The notes: generated by a model not told the origin, from the letters alone. A stretch of 64,000 nucleotides of DNA from Thamnaconus septentrionalis (GCA_009823395.1 CM020511.1:16979501-17043500), one strand, 5' to 3'; counted from the stretch's first letter, positions 21,760 through 34,244 are shown. Numbers and translations are program-made.

Positions 21760-21990
21760 GCTGAACGTTAATGAGAACGGAGTGGTGGTCTCCGAGGGGC
21801 CGGTCTTCGGGGCCCTCTGTTTTCCCGGGGCGGTCCGAGGCGACTGGGCATGGCTTACAAGATCTGATTAGGTGTAAATTAAAACTTCATTAACCGTCAG
21901 TGCAGATTAAAAGGGCGTCGGAGGAAAGCCTTTGTTTGAATTCATGGCGTACTGAAAAGCAGCCTCTTTGGACGCGTTTACATTCTTTTT
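21760..21990. promoter_or_regulatory. Candidate conserved element with GC-rich shoulder
   Basis: A CpG-rich segment (21700-21850) leads into an AT-rich core with gattaggtgtaaattaaaac, cttcattaaccgtcagtgc and cagattaaaagggcgtcgg. This is one of the most conserved-looking sequences in the desert by composition. Confidence 0.48.
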
Positions 21991-21999
21991 TATTTATAA

Positions 22000-23095
22000 T
22001 TCATGTTGCTGTATGCCTTCTGTAGTCGGCTTTCATCGTAAAACCACACTGTGTTGCTGTTTCTTTTTTTTTTTAAACAACTTGAATATTTATGACTTCA
22101 TGGCGTTAGCAAGGTTGGAGTTCAAACTGGGCCTTTTGTAATCCAGCAGGTCAAATCCATCGAGATTTATCAGAATGCTGAAAGCAGAGGCTGCAACGTG
22201 ATTTAATTAAATTTAAATTTGGCTTGATTTGTGATTTTTGCATCGGTAAAAGCTTAACATACTGCCCATAAATACATGAATAAAAGTGTATATCGGTACT
22301 CGCAGTACAACAAAAGTAATTGGGTTTTCCTACCCTTAGAACAGTTCTCATATATGTATATATATAAATATATATAATATATTTAATATATTTATATGTA
22401 GAGAGAGAGCAAAGGTCTTGGTCCTATTTAGTTGCCCTCTTGTCCGGCGGGCTTCTTTAAATACTGAACCTTTGAAGTTCTTTAATTCATATTTAACTAG
22501 TCGACAATTCTTTGAGGCATTGTTTGTCTTATTTTGTGGAAAATAATGTTGTGGAAAAGTGCCACTTTACACAGGCTGATTCTGTAAACGGTACCTGGCA
22601 AAGACAACCAGTGGTTCAATATGACGGATGCCTGCATCAGCCTCAGACTATTGTCTCGTGGTTGACCTGGCAAGGTCACTTTGCGGGATCATATAGCAGC
22701 GTTGACTGCCAGCATGCCATGAAAATCCTCACCAAATGATTTCATACATGAACAAGAAGCACCTCCGCTTTACTGGAGAGGCTCAGTACAGCTATTATGT
22801 TGATCCAAAACAGTGCCCTACTGCAAAGAACAAATTGTGTATGGTAAAAATAATTGTGATTTTTGTAAATGTTGAATGTGGAGTCCAAGCCAAAAACTTT
22901 TTAGGTCCAACAGACATTCGAAACAACACTTTCTAAACATCTTCTAACACCAACGTCCGTGTCCATGATTAAGAGCAAAAAAGCACATAGGGGGATTTTT
23001 CTTTTTTTTTTCCTTTTCTTCTTTTTCTTTCATTTTTTTCATATTTTATTTTTTTGACGTACCGCCTCTGGCCCCGTCGAGGACTGTGGGGATCA
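22000..23095. other. Gene-free stretch
   Basis: Contains a TA-rich low-complexity segment at 22350-22402, and poly-T/C around 22995-23055. No gene or clear element. Confidence 0.6.
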
Positions 23096-23099
23096 TGCG

Positions 23100-23260
23100 A
23101 GCACTCGCAGCCGCGAACACATCAAAACTCTCTGCTTAAGGGCTAGGCTCAATGACAGATAGGTTACAGCCCAGTAAAAATTAATGATGAAGACAAATTG
23201 GAACAGCACCTGGCCAGTAATTTATCAAAGCCCTGCAGCTAAAGACGGTGCTTCATGCCT
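23100..23260. promoter_or_regulatory. Candidate conserved element
   Basis: Unique island with aaaaattaatgatgaagac, ggctcaatgacagatagg (Meis-like TGACAG) and ccagtaatttatcaaagcc (TCF/LEF-like ATCAAAG). Confidence 0.42.
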
Positions 23261-24039
23261 GCGAGGGGATTCAACGCCTTTTCTTTTTTTTTTTTTGAAC
23301 GTATCCGGCTGGGGGCAGACAGAGGCGAGTCAAAGGGAAACAAAAAGAGGAGGGTGGAGGGGTAATGTTTACTTCTCTGGCAGAGGAGCAAAAATTTGAG
23401 TTGCAGTCCTGTCAAGACAACACAGGCTTTGTAAAAGGAAGTGAACTGTTCAAAGAGAGAGAAATGAGGAAAAACGAGCTGTGACGCGAGGCAGCAGTCT
23501 TCTTCTCCCGTCTCCCTCCAAAGTTATTGACAAGATTCCTGACCACAATTCATTTTGACCAATCACCACGCTAGGCGTCGGGCCAGTTTGACCCGCGTCC
23601 AACGCCACCTCACACGCAGACGTTCGATAACCTCTGCCCCCGCACGCGCTCCGCCGCCAACACTTCTTCTCCAGGATATTTGATGGAAAGATATGCTCTG
23701 ATGGCAAAGGAGATATGATTTTTTTTTCTTTTTTTGCACACGGTAAATTTATCCCCAGCGGAAGAAAATTCTCAGGGCAATAGCGCAGACATGAAAAGCG
23801 TGTAGGAGGAAGGAGGAGAGGTTCCCTCCCTTCCATCAGGAAGCGGCTGTCACTCAGAATCTCTGCGATGTGGAGATGAGTGGGCCGAGCCAGAGTGGAG
23901 GATCTTTGAAATCAGAAATGGCAATTAGCAAACTGTCAGGTGTCATTTTCTTTGACCATGTTCCTTGAATTATTTTTTATTATTATTATTTTAAAATTAT
24001 AATTATTACCAGGGAAATTTGATCTTCTTTTTTTTCCCC

Positions 24040-24300
24040 TCTGCAGCACTTCAACTATGCTAAGGTTTTTGATGAGGGTCAGGCTGAATTAGTGTCAATT
24101 TGAAAACTTCCCCTCTGAAGACGGAGGGATACGCAGCTGATGAATCTGGAGGTAATTGCACCATTTTCAACTCGCTCTGATGCAACTGATATCATCACAA
24201 ACCTCACATCATAAAGTGAATTTTCTGTGATCTGCGTCCAAAAGCATTGCGCGGTAATGCCCCAAAAACCAAGGCCTTAATAGATCACATCAGAAGCCAC
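24040..24300. promoter_or_regulatory. Candidate conserved element
   Basis: Unique sequence with gctgaattagtgtcaattt, ggaggtaattgcaccattt and ctgatatcatcacaaacc. Follows a poly-T/pyrimidine tract. Visual call. Confidence 0.38.
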
Positions 24301-24309
24301 GTACTGGCT

Positions 24310-26160
24310 CGGGCGACATAAAAACAAAACAAAAAAACATTAAAGACAGACTTACTCGACAAGACAGAGTTCTAACGCCAATCTGATCTTCAAGGATATT
24401 AACCACTTTATTTTGTTTTGATTTGATGCCAAAGCAAGTTGAAGGATGTGGGTGAATTGAATGAGTCACGCAGATGAAGCAGATATCCATCAAGCAGCTT
24501 TGTAAGATAAAACAAAAACACCAGCTTAGCAGCTGATTTAGCAAACAGCCACAACACCTTGTTAGGCCCCTTGTTCAATACACATTTCTGGCACCTCTGA
24601 ATCTCGTCACAGGGCAAACTAAAGGAGTTGGAGAAATGTTATAGTCTGAGTGACTATCCCGGAAGCCTCTCAGAATTATGAATGCTAGCCAATGCTAGCT
24701 TGTAGCTAGCTGCTGAGGTGTTGTGGCTCCTCCAGAAGGTGAAAGGTCAGAGGACAATTAATGTTGATGTCCACCGCCGTGAACTAGATTTCCATGTGCC
24801 TGGACTTCATCCTCAGGTTCACTCTTGAGTGGAAGTAATATGACAACTATGATTGCACACAATGACAGATGCTAAAAGCAAAAGGGTAATGCGGTGAGTG
24901 TGGAAACATTTTAGCAAAATTTAGGTTTTTTGAAGTTTTTAAGTTTCCGTTTCCAGTTTTTTATTGAGATATTTAGGTTTTGCGCAATTCTAGGGGTTAT
25001 GGAAATGCAGCTAATGTGGGACAAGTGAAAATTTAACTCGTTGCTCATGGACACTTGTCTTCTGATACATCTTTGGAAGATTTCCTACCTACAGCAGCCA
25101 TCGTGGGTCTGTCCCTTCCAGAGAGGGACAAACGGAGCTGCTCTGATACCCAGGGAATCAAACAGGCCGGGACTAAATCCTGAAGAACTCCAGCCGCCAA
25201 GGCCAGTAGCTGGGGCTCCAATGACAGTGCAGCCAGAGGAGCAACAGCCCTGTTTGTCACTTCTAATCAGGTCTTCTCATAGTACACTGGTTATAATACT
25301 GCGAGCTGCCATTCTGTTTCACGTGTGGTGGGCTTTGTTGTTCTCACACAGTGAGCCACACAGTCCAAGTCTAACTGAGGTGAAACAGCCTCGGGCAGCA
25401 TTTTGTCTCTTTCTCAACCCACCGGAGGCACCGATCTCCGGCGGACGCTGAACGTCAGATCTTGGCTGATTTCTTGATTAATGAGCTTTGTGACCTTGTG
25501 AAGAAACTTCTTTCTGTTTGGTTTTGCAGGAAACCTCTTGATGCATGGGAGGGTTTATGCATATTTGACATGCTTATAGAGCATATTCTTGATTGACAAT
25601 CATACAATTATAATGTTGAACACCATTTGCCTCTTTTTTGTGTACATTTTATAATTTCTTAGGACCTGTTGTGATCTAGAAATGTTCTTATAAAATTAAT
25701 AATTACGGCCATTTTATTAAAAAAAAATAAAAAATCAAATGGACTTAAATCAATGGCATTTGGAGTGTAAAATATATAATATGAGTTTGAAGAGTACATG
25801 ATTTTGGCTCTTTTTTTTTTATATATATATATATTTATATTTTTTTATATACTTAAAAAATAGAACCTTTGCAGCCAGCCATTTTTCATTTCAATTCCAG
25901 CCAAAAAGTTCCACGTACAGGCACACAGCGTATCCAAGTGGACACCATGGCAACTGGCACGTGCACACGTCCTGACACGCATGCACATGACACTTGGTGG
26001 TGCACTACAGCGGGCCGGGCGTGGAGTACATCACTGGAGGCAAGGTTACCTTTGTTGTTTTGGCTCTCCTTGCCAGATGCCTTTTGTAGGTGCCTCTCCC
26101 TCAAGCACTTTGTGGATGCCGCGGCGCACACTTTTTCATGTGCACGCTGACACATGCACG
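24310..26160. other. Gene-free stretch
   Basis: No exon supportable. A short cluster of GCTAGC words occurs at 24686-24712. 25700-25870 is AT-rich low complexity. A 136-codon frame at 25041-25451 has no recognisable domain. Confidence 0.55.

Positions 26161-26194
<34 letters not shown>
26161..26194. repeat. (CG)4(CA)12 microsatellite
   Basis: Alternating CG units pass directly into CA units. Fully alternating purine-pyrimidine. Confidence 0.95.
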
Positions 26195-26673
26195 GACCCC
26201 GGACCAGAGTGCGTGCATGCTGAGGCTTGCGAGCTTGGACACTCGCACGCACACACACTTACTGTACGTCCTCACAAAGGCCCACACACGCACAGGCGAA
26301 CCCCCACCACCCCTGGGTGATGAACAACATCTGCTTATCCATCCCTCCGTCCCTGCCCCTGGCATGGCTGCTGGCTTCCTCCTGGCTACACTGCCACAAT
26401 GTCATCTTGTCTGCCTCCCTGTCACCCATTACTAAAATGTGTAGTGACAATCAGCCCTTTTTTTTTTTTCCGAACACAGGCCATTTCCCCTCACATCCGG
26501 CCGGGAGCAGGGGCTGCAGCCTGCACAGAGGCCGCATAAAATGATGAGGTGTCTTCTTCCCGGACGGCCAGTTGGTGGTATTCCCATCGGTCTGGAACAA
26601 GATTTTACATGACAGTGAAGTTATAATTAATTACCGGCTAGTGGCCGTTTTCCGTCCCACTCGACTGTCAGAC

Positions 26674-26707
26674 ATCTGTTGTGCACCATCTTGTGGGTGC
26701 ACAACAG

Positions 26708-26709
<2 letters not shown>
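26674..26709. repeat. Hairpin inverted repeat abutting TA microsatellite
   Basis: Arm atctgttgtgcacc (26674-26687) is perfectly reverse-complemented by ggtgcacaacagat (26696-26709) around the loop atcttgtg. The two central bases each side are not paired. The right arm runs straight into the TA repeat. Confidence 0.9.

Positions 26710-26767
<58 letters not shown>
26710..26767. repeat. (TA)n microsatellite
   Basis: About 27 TA units starting immediately after the hairpin. A short TG tract follows at 26783-26800. Confidence 0.95.
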
Positions 26768-26769
<2 letters not shown>

Positions 26770-26816
26770 GTATATACTGTATATGTGTGTGTGTGTGTGT
26801 CGCCTTCTTTGCTTCA

Positions 26817-27245
26817 CACTCACCGACCAGTTTATTAGGTACAATGTTGACAAATACTCAATCAGCCAATCAACTTGCAGCAACTCAATGTATTTAATGC
26901 ATACTTGCTGAATTTCAAATCGAGCGTCAGAATGGGGAGGAAAGTGGATTGAAGTGACTTTGAACGTGCCGTGGTTGGTTGTTGGTGCCAGACAGGCTGA
27001 ATATTTCATAACTTGCTGGTCTACTGGGATTTTCACACTGACACAACCATCTCTAGGCTCGTGAATGGTTCCAAAAAGGGAAAATATCTGGTGGAAAATG
27101 TACTGTGTTGATGTCAGGGTCAGAGGTCAGAATGGGTAGACTGGTTAGGAAACCAGAAAGGCAGTGGGAATAACCACTTGCAACAACCAAACTCCATAGA
27201 CTAGCATCTCTGAACGCACTCAACGACCACTTTGTTACGTACGAA
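26817..27245 (+). mobile_element. Tc1/mariner-type transposon remnant
   Basis: Begins with the fish Tc1-family terminal sequence cactcaccgaccagtttatt (26817 onward). It continues into the region that in intact relatives encodes the start of the transposase. The first residues after an ATG at 26932, and a separate DFERA-like word, match the N-terminal helix-turn-helix region of Tc1-like transposases. In-frame stops and indels make it a pseudogene. After about 400 bases it ends in a second copy of the terminal motif (27217-27242) in the same orientation, so the catalytic DDE part is missing. Confidence 0.7.
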
Positions 27246-27249
27246 GTAC

Positions 27250-28300
27250 TAAAAGGGCCGAATTGAGAGTATTTTTTCAATGCAATATTATATTGTGACA
27301 TACCTACCCAGCAGTAGCCATTTAGCTGTTAATGTTTTTCCAAGCCCACATACGTAAGGGCATTAGACCAAGGGATGCCTCTGTTACAGCAGCAGCTGAG
27401 GACGATATGTCGAGTCTCCAGCGCAAACACAGCATGTCTGCTTCACCATCCTGCACCGCTGATGATGTAACGTGTTCTTGGAGGGGTGTTCCATTTCGTC
27501 GGGGTGGATTTCAACCAATAGTCTTTGCAAGCCAGTTCCAAGGGCAGCTGACTGGTGTCTCCAAAAGTGGGAATGGAAAAAACGATAAGAGGTGAGTTGA
27601 CAGAACAAAATGACAGTTATGACAGTAGGGTGGTGGAGAGTGACAGAATGGCTAACCATGCAAATGTTGGAGGCCACACAAATATTTTTTCATCAGTTTT
27701 CTCACGACAAATCCAAATATTGTTTTGTAATTAACGAATTCAACTCTGGGGCTGAAGCAAAACAGCGTAGAACACAATAGTGGCAAATTCAACATATTTC
27801 CTGAACTCCCGTCGGACTGAGAAACATTTCTCACCTCCTGCTTGCGACAGACACCTGCAGACACGCTGGCCCTGCTCCTCCGCCTCATCATTTCACCATG
27901 TCAGGTCTGCCTCCAAAATAAACCACTGTCGCCGCAGGGGGCGGGTCAACGAAGATGTTGCTGTAGAAGCACATTCCTCCCCGCCTCTCCGTCTCCTGTC
28001 CATCTGTCTGATCTACCTGTTTTTTATGGTTTTTTTTTTAGTAACTTGCTGGTCTGCAGGCCTGGAGTCTGTTGACATAGATAAATGATGTGTTTATTAG
28101 CTTGTCAGATCCTCCTTCAACCCGCCGCCCCTCACTCAAACACACACTCTTCCTGCCGTCCTACGCAGACACACTAAAGGGAAGAAAACGACACACACCG
28201 CACTCTTCCGCCATTCCGACGTCTTTATCTCTTTATCTTTTTTTCCTCCCACCTTTTTTTGCACTTTATTCTCCTTTTTCTTCCGCTCTGTCTGTCTCAC
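27250..28300. other. Gene-free stretch
   Basis: Mixed sequence without recognisable exons or families. A pyrimidine-rich segment at 28200-28300 precedes the next candidate island. Confidence 0.6.
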
Positions 28301-28309
28301 ACCTAAGCC

Positions 28310-28455
28310 TAACTAAACAATTGGCTCCGCTGCCGGCTAATTGGGGCGGGCTCCTGCGGCGAGGTGCGAGGCAAAGCGCTTGATGAGGCATAAAATGATG
28401 ATTAATTAATTTACTGCTCAGTTGGTCATCAAACTGAGAGCTTTATGAGACTCCC
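28310..28455. promoter_or_regulatory. Candidate conserved element
   Basis: Unique island with gccggctaattggggcgg, gatgattaattaatttac and gttggtcatcaaactgag. Tightly spaced ATTA cores suggest homeodomain binding. Confidence 0.42.
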
Positions 28456-28492
28456 AGCAGTCAACCGGCTCAGCCTAGCACGGCGCAGCACG

Positions 28493-28519
28493 TACACACA
28501 CACACACACACACACACAC
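28493..28519. repeat. (CA)n microsatellite
   Basis: Thirteen CA units. Confidence 0.93.
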
Positions 28520-28529
28520 GCTGAGACAC

Positions 28530-30840
28530 AGGCCTGCCAGTTCTCTGGTCAGTGGGATACGGCGTATGGAATGAGTTCTACCTTTGTTCTGTCCTACGTT
28601 GACTCAACAGCACAACTGCAACAGCTACTTTCCTTTCAAAGTGCCTGCGGTCGGCAGTTATGACACTTTGATTGTGGATGATGATCCGTCATCATAATTC
28701 GCCAGTGTAAACACAGACGCTTTGAGGCAAGCCGTGTGCCACTTTCTTCAAATTGTGTCCTCTCGATGCTTCAGGCGGGTCTCCAGCGTGTGAATATATA
28801 CCACGGGGCAAAATGAACCAGACACAGTTTTATTGGTCGACATGTCTGGGAAAGTTTTCGGAACATTAGGCAAATATTTGGACAAATTCCAACCGGCCAT
28901 CGGGCAGGGTTTCTGCCAGAAACCATGGGACAGTTTAACACTTGGCTTTACACTAAGCTATTTGCAGTTGAATAAAAACACTGGTGCAACACGAATAAAT
29001 CAGGCCTTTTAAAGTGCAGTGTGTCACAGGATGGCGCTACGTAAAGAGGAAGAAGGGGTCAACAAAACCAGTAGAACAGATTTCAGGAATTACTCATGAA
29101 CCTGAAAAGTTCTCGTAGGACAATCAGGTAGTTTGGCCATGAGAATCCCATATTCACGTTCTCATGCACCTGTTCAGTTTACTGAGAAGAATGTTGACGT
29201 CATCAGAGTTTTTTGGGCAAATCTGTTTCCATAAAGCATGAGCCTTCAAAATCCACCCCAAGCAAGCAAATGTGCAAACTTTATTGCAAATGAGAGGGAG
29301 TTGTTTCAAATTGCACTGTTTCCGAACATTTAGGTTCTTCTTAACGAGCATTTTACATTACTAAACAGACTGACAGAGTTAAAGTCAAATGAAAGACAGC
29401 AGCAGTACAGGACAGGACAGATGAGAAGAGATAAGCATCGGGGTTGAGAGACCTCAGACAGGTTTTACCGTCTCTCCGCCGTGTTTTGGCTGATTTCAGC
29501 TGCCTGGTTTACCTCTGAACGTTTCTTCCCACGCAGCCAGTCTCCTGCTAACACCCTCTTTCCCAGGCCGCCATCCAGCCAACAGGGAGAGTCACGCACA
29601 GGAACAACGTTGCCAAGTCAAATATTATACGATGAGGTATTAGTGGTTCTTTTTGAATCATCTCAGGGTTGTAGAACAAAGATCACCTCGCCATCATCAA
29701 AAGGCTGCTTGTCAGGATTAGACAGCACGGGAAATACACAATGTCTTTTTTTGTTTGTGTGTGTGTGTGTGCGTGCACACGCACGGTAGTTTTGATTGTA
29801 TGGCAGCCGTAGTTGTCTTTTGTGTCTCTGTGGTATTACGTGTATGAATAGGGATCATGGAGGGTTGCCTGTTCGGAGGAATCTGCTTTGTCTTTGGCTT
29901 AACGTGGGAATCATTGCACAATCAACAATGACATTGTTCTCTGCATCATCAGGGTAATTTAATGAGACTGTCCTTTACAATCCCACCCAGACAGAGCAGA
30001 GCCTCCGTCGTGGTTGACACTGTTTCGCGTCAACACAAAATCTGGTGGCAATGTATCTCAATTGTGCCCCCAAACTCCTTTGTATTTACTATTTTCATTC
30101 AAATATTGCTTCACAAACGGAACCAAATGTGCCAATTTCATCGCGTCTCATATATTTACGTTCAAAAAGTATTATTATCATTTTCCTGCCAGACTTTCTG
30201 TGTAAAATCAAGTAAACAAATTAATCAATTGAGTGCTGTTTCACTTATAGAGCCAATACCCTTTCTTCATCGTGGACCAAAAAAATTGTAGATCAAATCC
30301 ATGAATGTTTAAAATTTTGGACTGAATCATCAAATTTCTTTTTTTTTTTTTTTTTTTTTTTTTTTGTTGACTCAGCTAAACCTGCAAGGCATATTTTGAG
30401 TGTCATGATATGGAGTACGTACGGAGACGATAGACGTAAAGAGACAAAGTTCAAAAGAACTAATTCTGCTCGTCTGTCAACAGGTCCTGCTAATGTGTCA
30501 CCGGTGGCAGGCGTTGTCAGACACAGAGCTCCGGGCAAGTGTGCTCACCAGCAGAACCTCCCTGATAGAAAACATGAACTTTCAGCAAGCGCTTCAGGGA
30601 CTTATATGGCGACTTATTATTATTATTTTTTTCTTCTGGCCAAAGGAAGAGTTTAGTTTTGTGGAGAAACAGGACTTCTGGAGGAGACGACTGTTTGATT
30701 AATCTGCATAGGAAGTCTGGCACAGAAGAAAATGAGATTGTAATTTGAATCGGAAGTATTGACAATGGAGAACTGAAGGCTGTGCGTTTTTTAGGTTGTT
30801 TTTCTTTTCAACATTAGCACATACCCCCCTACCTTCTCGT
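28530..30840. other. Gene-free stretch
   Basis: Unremarkable mixed sequence. A 27-base poly-T run at 30339-30365 may be the tail of a retroposed sequence on the minus strand, but no body is recognisable. A short TG tract lies at 29755-29772. Confidence 0.6.
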
Positions 30841-30844
30841 TTAA

Positions 30845-31142
30845 TGGTTCATTTCAATGACTATTTGTAAGTTCTCACTGAAAGCCTCAAAACTAGTGAA
30901 CAAGGATGGAATTGTGTAGTAAACAAAAAAAGCAAAATAACTCAACCACGTGTCATATTTTTGATTCTTCACAACAGCCACCCATCTTAAATCATATTTA
31001 GAGTTATTTATCGATTTCTTTCTTTGCCACATAAGTACGTGTATATTTCTCATATACCTCATGCCCTCAGTATGTCTAATGGAAAGGTAAAGAAAAAACG
31101 TTGCGTGAGAAGGTGTGTCCAAATGTTTGACTTGTAGTGTAC
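30845..31142 (+). mobile_element. Tc1-type short element 3' end, copy 1
   Basis: Ends with ggtgtgtccaaatgtttgac ttgtagtgta (31112-31141), the outer terminal motif of a widespread fish Tc1-type family. The interior matches the copy at 35775-35972 (gattcttcacaacagccacc against aatccttcaaaatagccacc). No matching left terminus is found, so it is truncated. It lacks coding capacity. Confidence 0.6.
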
Positions 31143-31144
31143 AG

Positions 31145-33010
31145 ATGTATTATGAATGCATATCCACAGTGTTTGCTTTGAGACCCCTTTGATCCTCTGC
31201 TGTGGCTGAGCTGTTGTCCAACGTCCAACGTCAGTTGAATGCTACGGAGGCCATAAATGTGTGTTTAAATATTTGGGTATTTCATAGCAGATGTAGTATG
31301 TATTAGTCAGTGCACTCGAGGCAGATAATTGACATTTTATATGGATCCCTCATCAGAATTCACATCTCTTATTTCTTCTCGCCCCTCGCTGATTCATGTG
31401 TTTTATTAGTTGGCTGACACGGTGTGAAGGATGGGAGAATAAGGCCCCTAATGATGGATGAATGATCCCGTGTGTGAGACAGTCCAACAGCAGCTCACAG
31501 ACACACACCAATGACTTCAGGGGCCTGTCACGGTGACGGTGGCTGCAGGTGAGGAGTCTTGCCTGGGATCCAGAGTTTTTGGCACGTCGAAGGCAGCATC
31601 ACATCAAAAGTTTTTTTTTTCTTGATATCGGTTTGTGTGTGTTGTCGGTGTGTGTTGTGGTGTTTCTACTCGTCAGGTCGTGTCTCCAAGCGGTCGTTCT
31701 CGGCTGAGTTGCTCAGCGTTTTTCTTTTTAGTTATGTTTGTGTTTTTCCTTTTATTTCTAGCCAGGCACACGTTGCCAAGTTGGCTGTGAAATCCTTTTG
31801 TCGTGGTCCGTCACCCAATTTTAATAGAGGTAGATCAATGTATGGTCAAGTTAGAACCAGTTATAACCCTGTATCTTACAAAAAATAGTAAATAGTTTTG
31901 CACTACTTTTGTTCTTTTGGATTTAGATAAAATGTACATATTTTTAAATAAATTGAAAATAAAAAAAAAAAAAATGCTATGATAAAAACATACAGCAAGA
32001 CATCTATTTATCATTAAGCAACATCTCTTTGAGATGTCTCCTTTGGCATGATTTTTATTTTTCTATACTTTGTAATATTCAATATTTATTTAAATATAGA
32101 AAAAAAATGATATTGATGCATTTTCGGTTCTTTGGCTCCACTTCAGAGGAAAACTCCTTCTCCAGGGTCACAGCCACATGACAACAACCCTGAATAAGTC
32201 ATGGCCCAAAACAAAGAACACAGGTCAGTGTGGTCGCTACACGGCCCGTTATTGGAAATGACAAATGGTCTTTCATGTCCCCTTAACTTTCTCCGCTGTT
32301 GCTTCGCATTTGCTCCCGGGCCTTCAAGCCGCGAGTCCCTTTCCATTACGAGGGCCCAGGTCCCCTCTGACGGACGGGGCGGAGCACCGTTGGACCACCA
32401 ACTTACAGTAAGGGAGTGTTTAGCTGCGGCTCTGTGTCCTGAGGACACGTTGCAGCAAACCTCAGCGGGGGCCTCGGCCCATGAAAGATTTACACGGAGG
32501 TTATGTCTGAGCAGAAAGTCCTCTCAAGACGTCCTGTTCTGGAACGCAAACACGACAGGGTGCAGTGTCCGCGCGTGTCGCCGCGTGCGCCTCTCTTAAG
32601 CCTTTTGCTGTGTCAGAAATGTTTCACCTTGCTCCGCGGAAGAGGGGGGGAAGGGAAAAAAAACCAAAACAACACACGCACACAGTACAAACACATTAGA
32701 GTGGACAGCCAAACCGCACGACAGCCCACGTCAGCTCGCTTCAGATTCTACGTGACAGTGACATACATACAGTGCAGCGTCCAGAGACACTTCCTCAACC
32801 TCTGACGGAGGCAACGCGAAGGACGCGGCTTTGTGTGTCGTCAGCCACCTTCCGCGTTTTCCCCCCGGGAAGGAGTCCCACATTCAGGGAACATTGACTT
32901 CACCGATAATTTTTAGCGGCATCGTGTGTCTCGAGTCCGTCGGTGAACTTTGCAGAAATGGAAAAAGTTCATCCTCCCAGAGAAACAGGCCGGATGTCAA
33001 ACCTACGCAG
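31145..33010. other. Gene-free stretch
   Basis: Holds a candidate island at 31310-31475 (cagataattgacatttta, ggcccctaatgatggatga). The rest is AT-rich (31880-32110) or mixed sequence without recognised genes. Confidence 0.6.
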
Positions 33011-33029
33011 AGATGGAGAGAACACGCCA

Positions 33030-33240
33030 ACTAGTGATGGGCGATAACATATTTTTCAAATTCAATATGAAAATCGATATTTTTGGGGTCAATATTGTGA
33101 TATCAATATCAATACACTTTTTTGTTTGTAATTTTTCAATGAATAAAAATTTAAAAAAACACATTAAAAACAGTGAAAGAAAATGTCGCATAAATCACAC
33201 CGTGCGCTGTTTTTTTTTTATCAAATAGCGAAAAAATAGG
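33030..33240 (+). repeat. Fragment of dispersed fish repeat (hAT-like, unsure)
   Basis: Starts tagtgatgggcgataaca and continues with repeated gatatt/atcaatat words, the style of a common fish non-autonomous repeat that I associate with hAT elements. Class and borders are uncertain. Confidence 0.3.
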
Positions 33241-33296
33241 ACCAAACAGCACTCCGTTTATTTTTCACCGCGGTGGGCTTTGGCGTGTTCCAGTAG

Positions 33297-33800
33297 TCAG
33301 AAGTAAGTCACATTTGACACACAATTGAACCCTCGATCTTCTTGCTGTAAGACCACGGCGTTAACCACCACGTCGCGGCAAGTTTGTGCACAAATTGAAA
33401 CGCTGGCCGACGCCATTAAAACCAGCGGCGTAAAAACGGATCGGCTGTAACCAAAGAGTTCTAATCCAGTTTCAGGCTGGGCCTGAGCGACGCTGACGTG
33501 CTCCGCTGCTAGACGCCCACGCGACCTCTTAGTCACCGACAGACGGATGTAAGCAGAGTCGTGCAAAGGAGCAAATAATTTATTAAGGTGGCACGCCGCT
33601 CGCCCAGTCCCCCGCCGCCACTAGCTGCTGCAGTCTGACTCGGCGTCATCAAGGACCTTCGTACGTCATCCCGGTGCGGGAGTGCGCCTGAGCGTGCGCG
33701 CATTGGCTCGCGTCGGCCATCGATGTTTTGCATGTAAGCGCCTTTTGTCTGAGGCAAGTGGTTGAGCTGCAGCCGTAGCGCCTGGAACAACGAGCGACGG
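33297..33800 (-). mobile_element. Possible retroelement LTR-like or tRNA-like segment
   Basis: On the minus strand a CpG-rich stretch runs into ccttaataaattatttgctc (a poly(A)-signal-bearing, LTR-like R/U5 sequence), around 33570-33600. About 250 bases later comes ggtggttaacgccgtggtct followed by aagaagatcgagggttcaat, resembling the A/B-box layout of a tRNA-derived repeat. No coding domains, primer-binding site or target duplication were found, so the class is undecided. Confidence 0.25.
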
Positions 33801-33839
33801 TCCGCTGAACTTTTGATCCACTAAATAGTTAATGAGTGG

Positions 33840-34240
33840 TTAGATTGGGAGCGGGAGGCCCCGCCCATCACCGCAGATGAGATCAGTGTCTGGATGGTGG
33901 AGGGAAAGACGATAGCAGTTTTTTTTGGGTTTTTTTCTAAGAGAGCAGCACAAAATCCCACACTTGCATTCGGAAGTTCTGACTGAAGAGTCGGACCTCA
34001 AATGTATCGTTTTTTTACTTGTTTGCGTTTGTTTGCTGTCAAGGCTGGTTGTTATATTTTTCTCTTTGATTACTTGTAAAAAATATTCCGTCTCCTCCTC
34101 CGTCCAACCATAACGCGCCATTTTCACTTGAAGTGAACTGGTCACGTGACCCCACACGTCACGTCCGGTGACGCGTCAATACGAAAAAAAAGTTTCCATG
34201 ACACTTTTGCGATATTCCTCCGTATCGATACATCCGAAAA
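33840..34240 (-). mobile_element. Dispersed repeat with decayed Myb/SANT-like fragment, copy B
   Basis: Reverse-strand homologue of the repeat at 13660-14190, clearest over 34010-34240. Its frame reads MARYGWTEEETEYFLQVIKE, a better-preserved helix of a Myb/SANT-like domain than copy A. It then runs to a stop at 33840 through unrelated residues. Probably a relic of a transposon-associated DNA-binding protein. Confidence 0.55.
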
Positions 34241-34244
34241 ACCA

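Noticed and set aside
25041..25451. 136-codon frame on the plus strand
   Set aside because: No recognisable motif, no codon bias or splice context, and an opposing minus-strand frame of similar quality.
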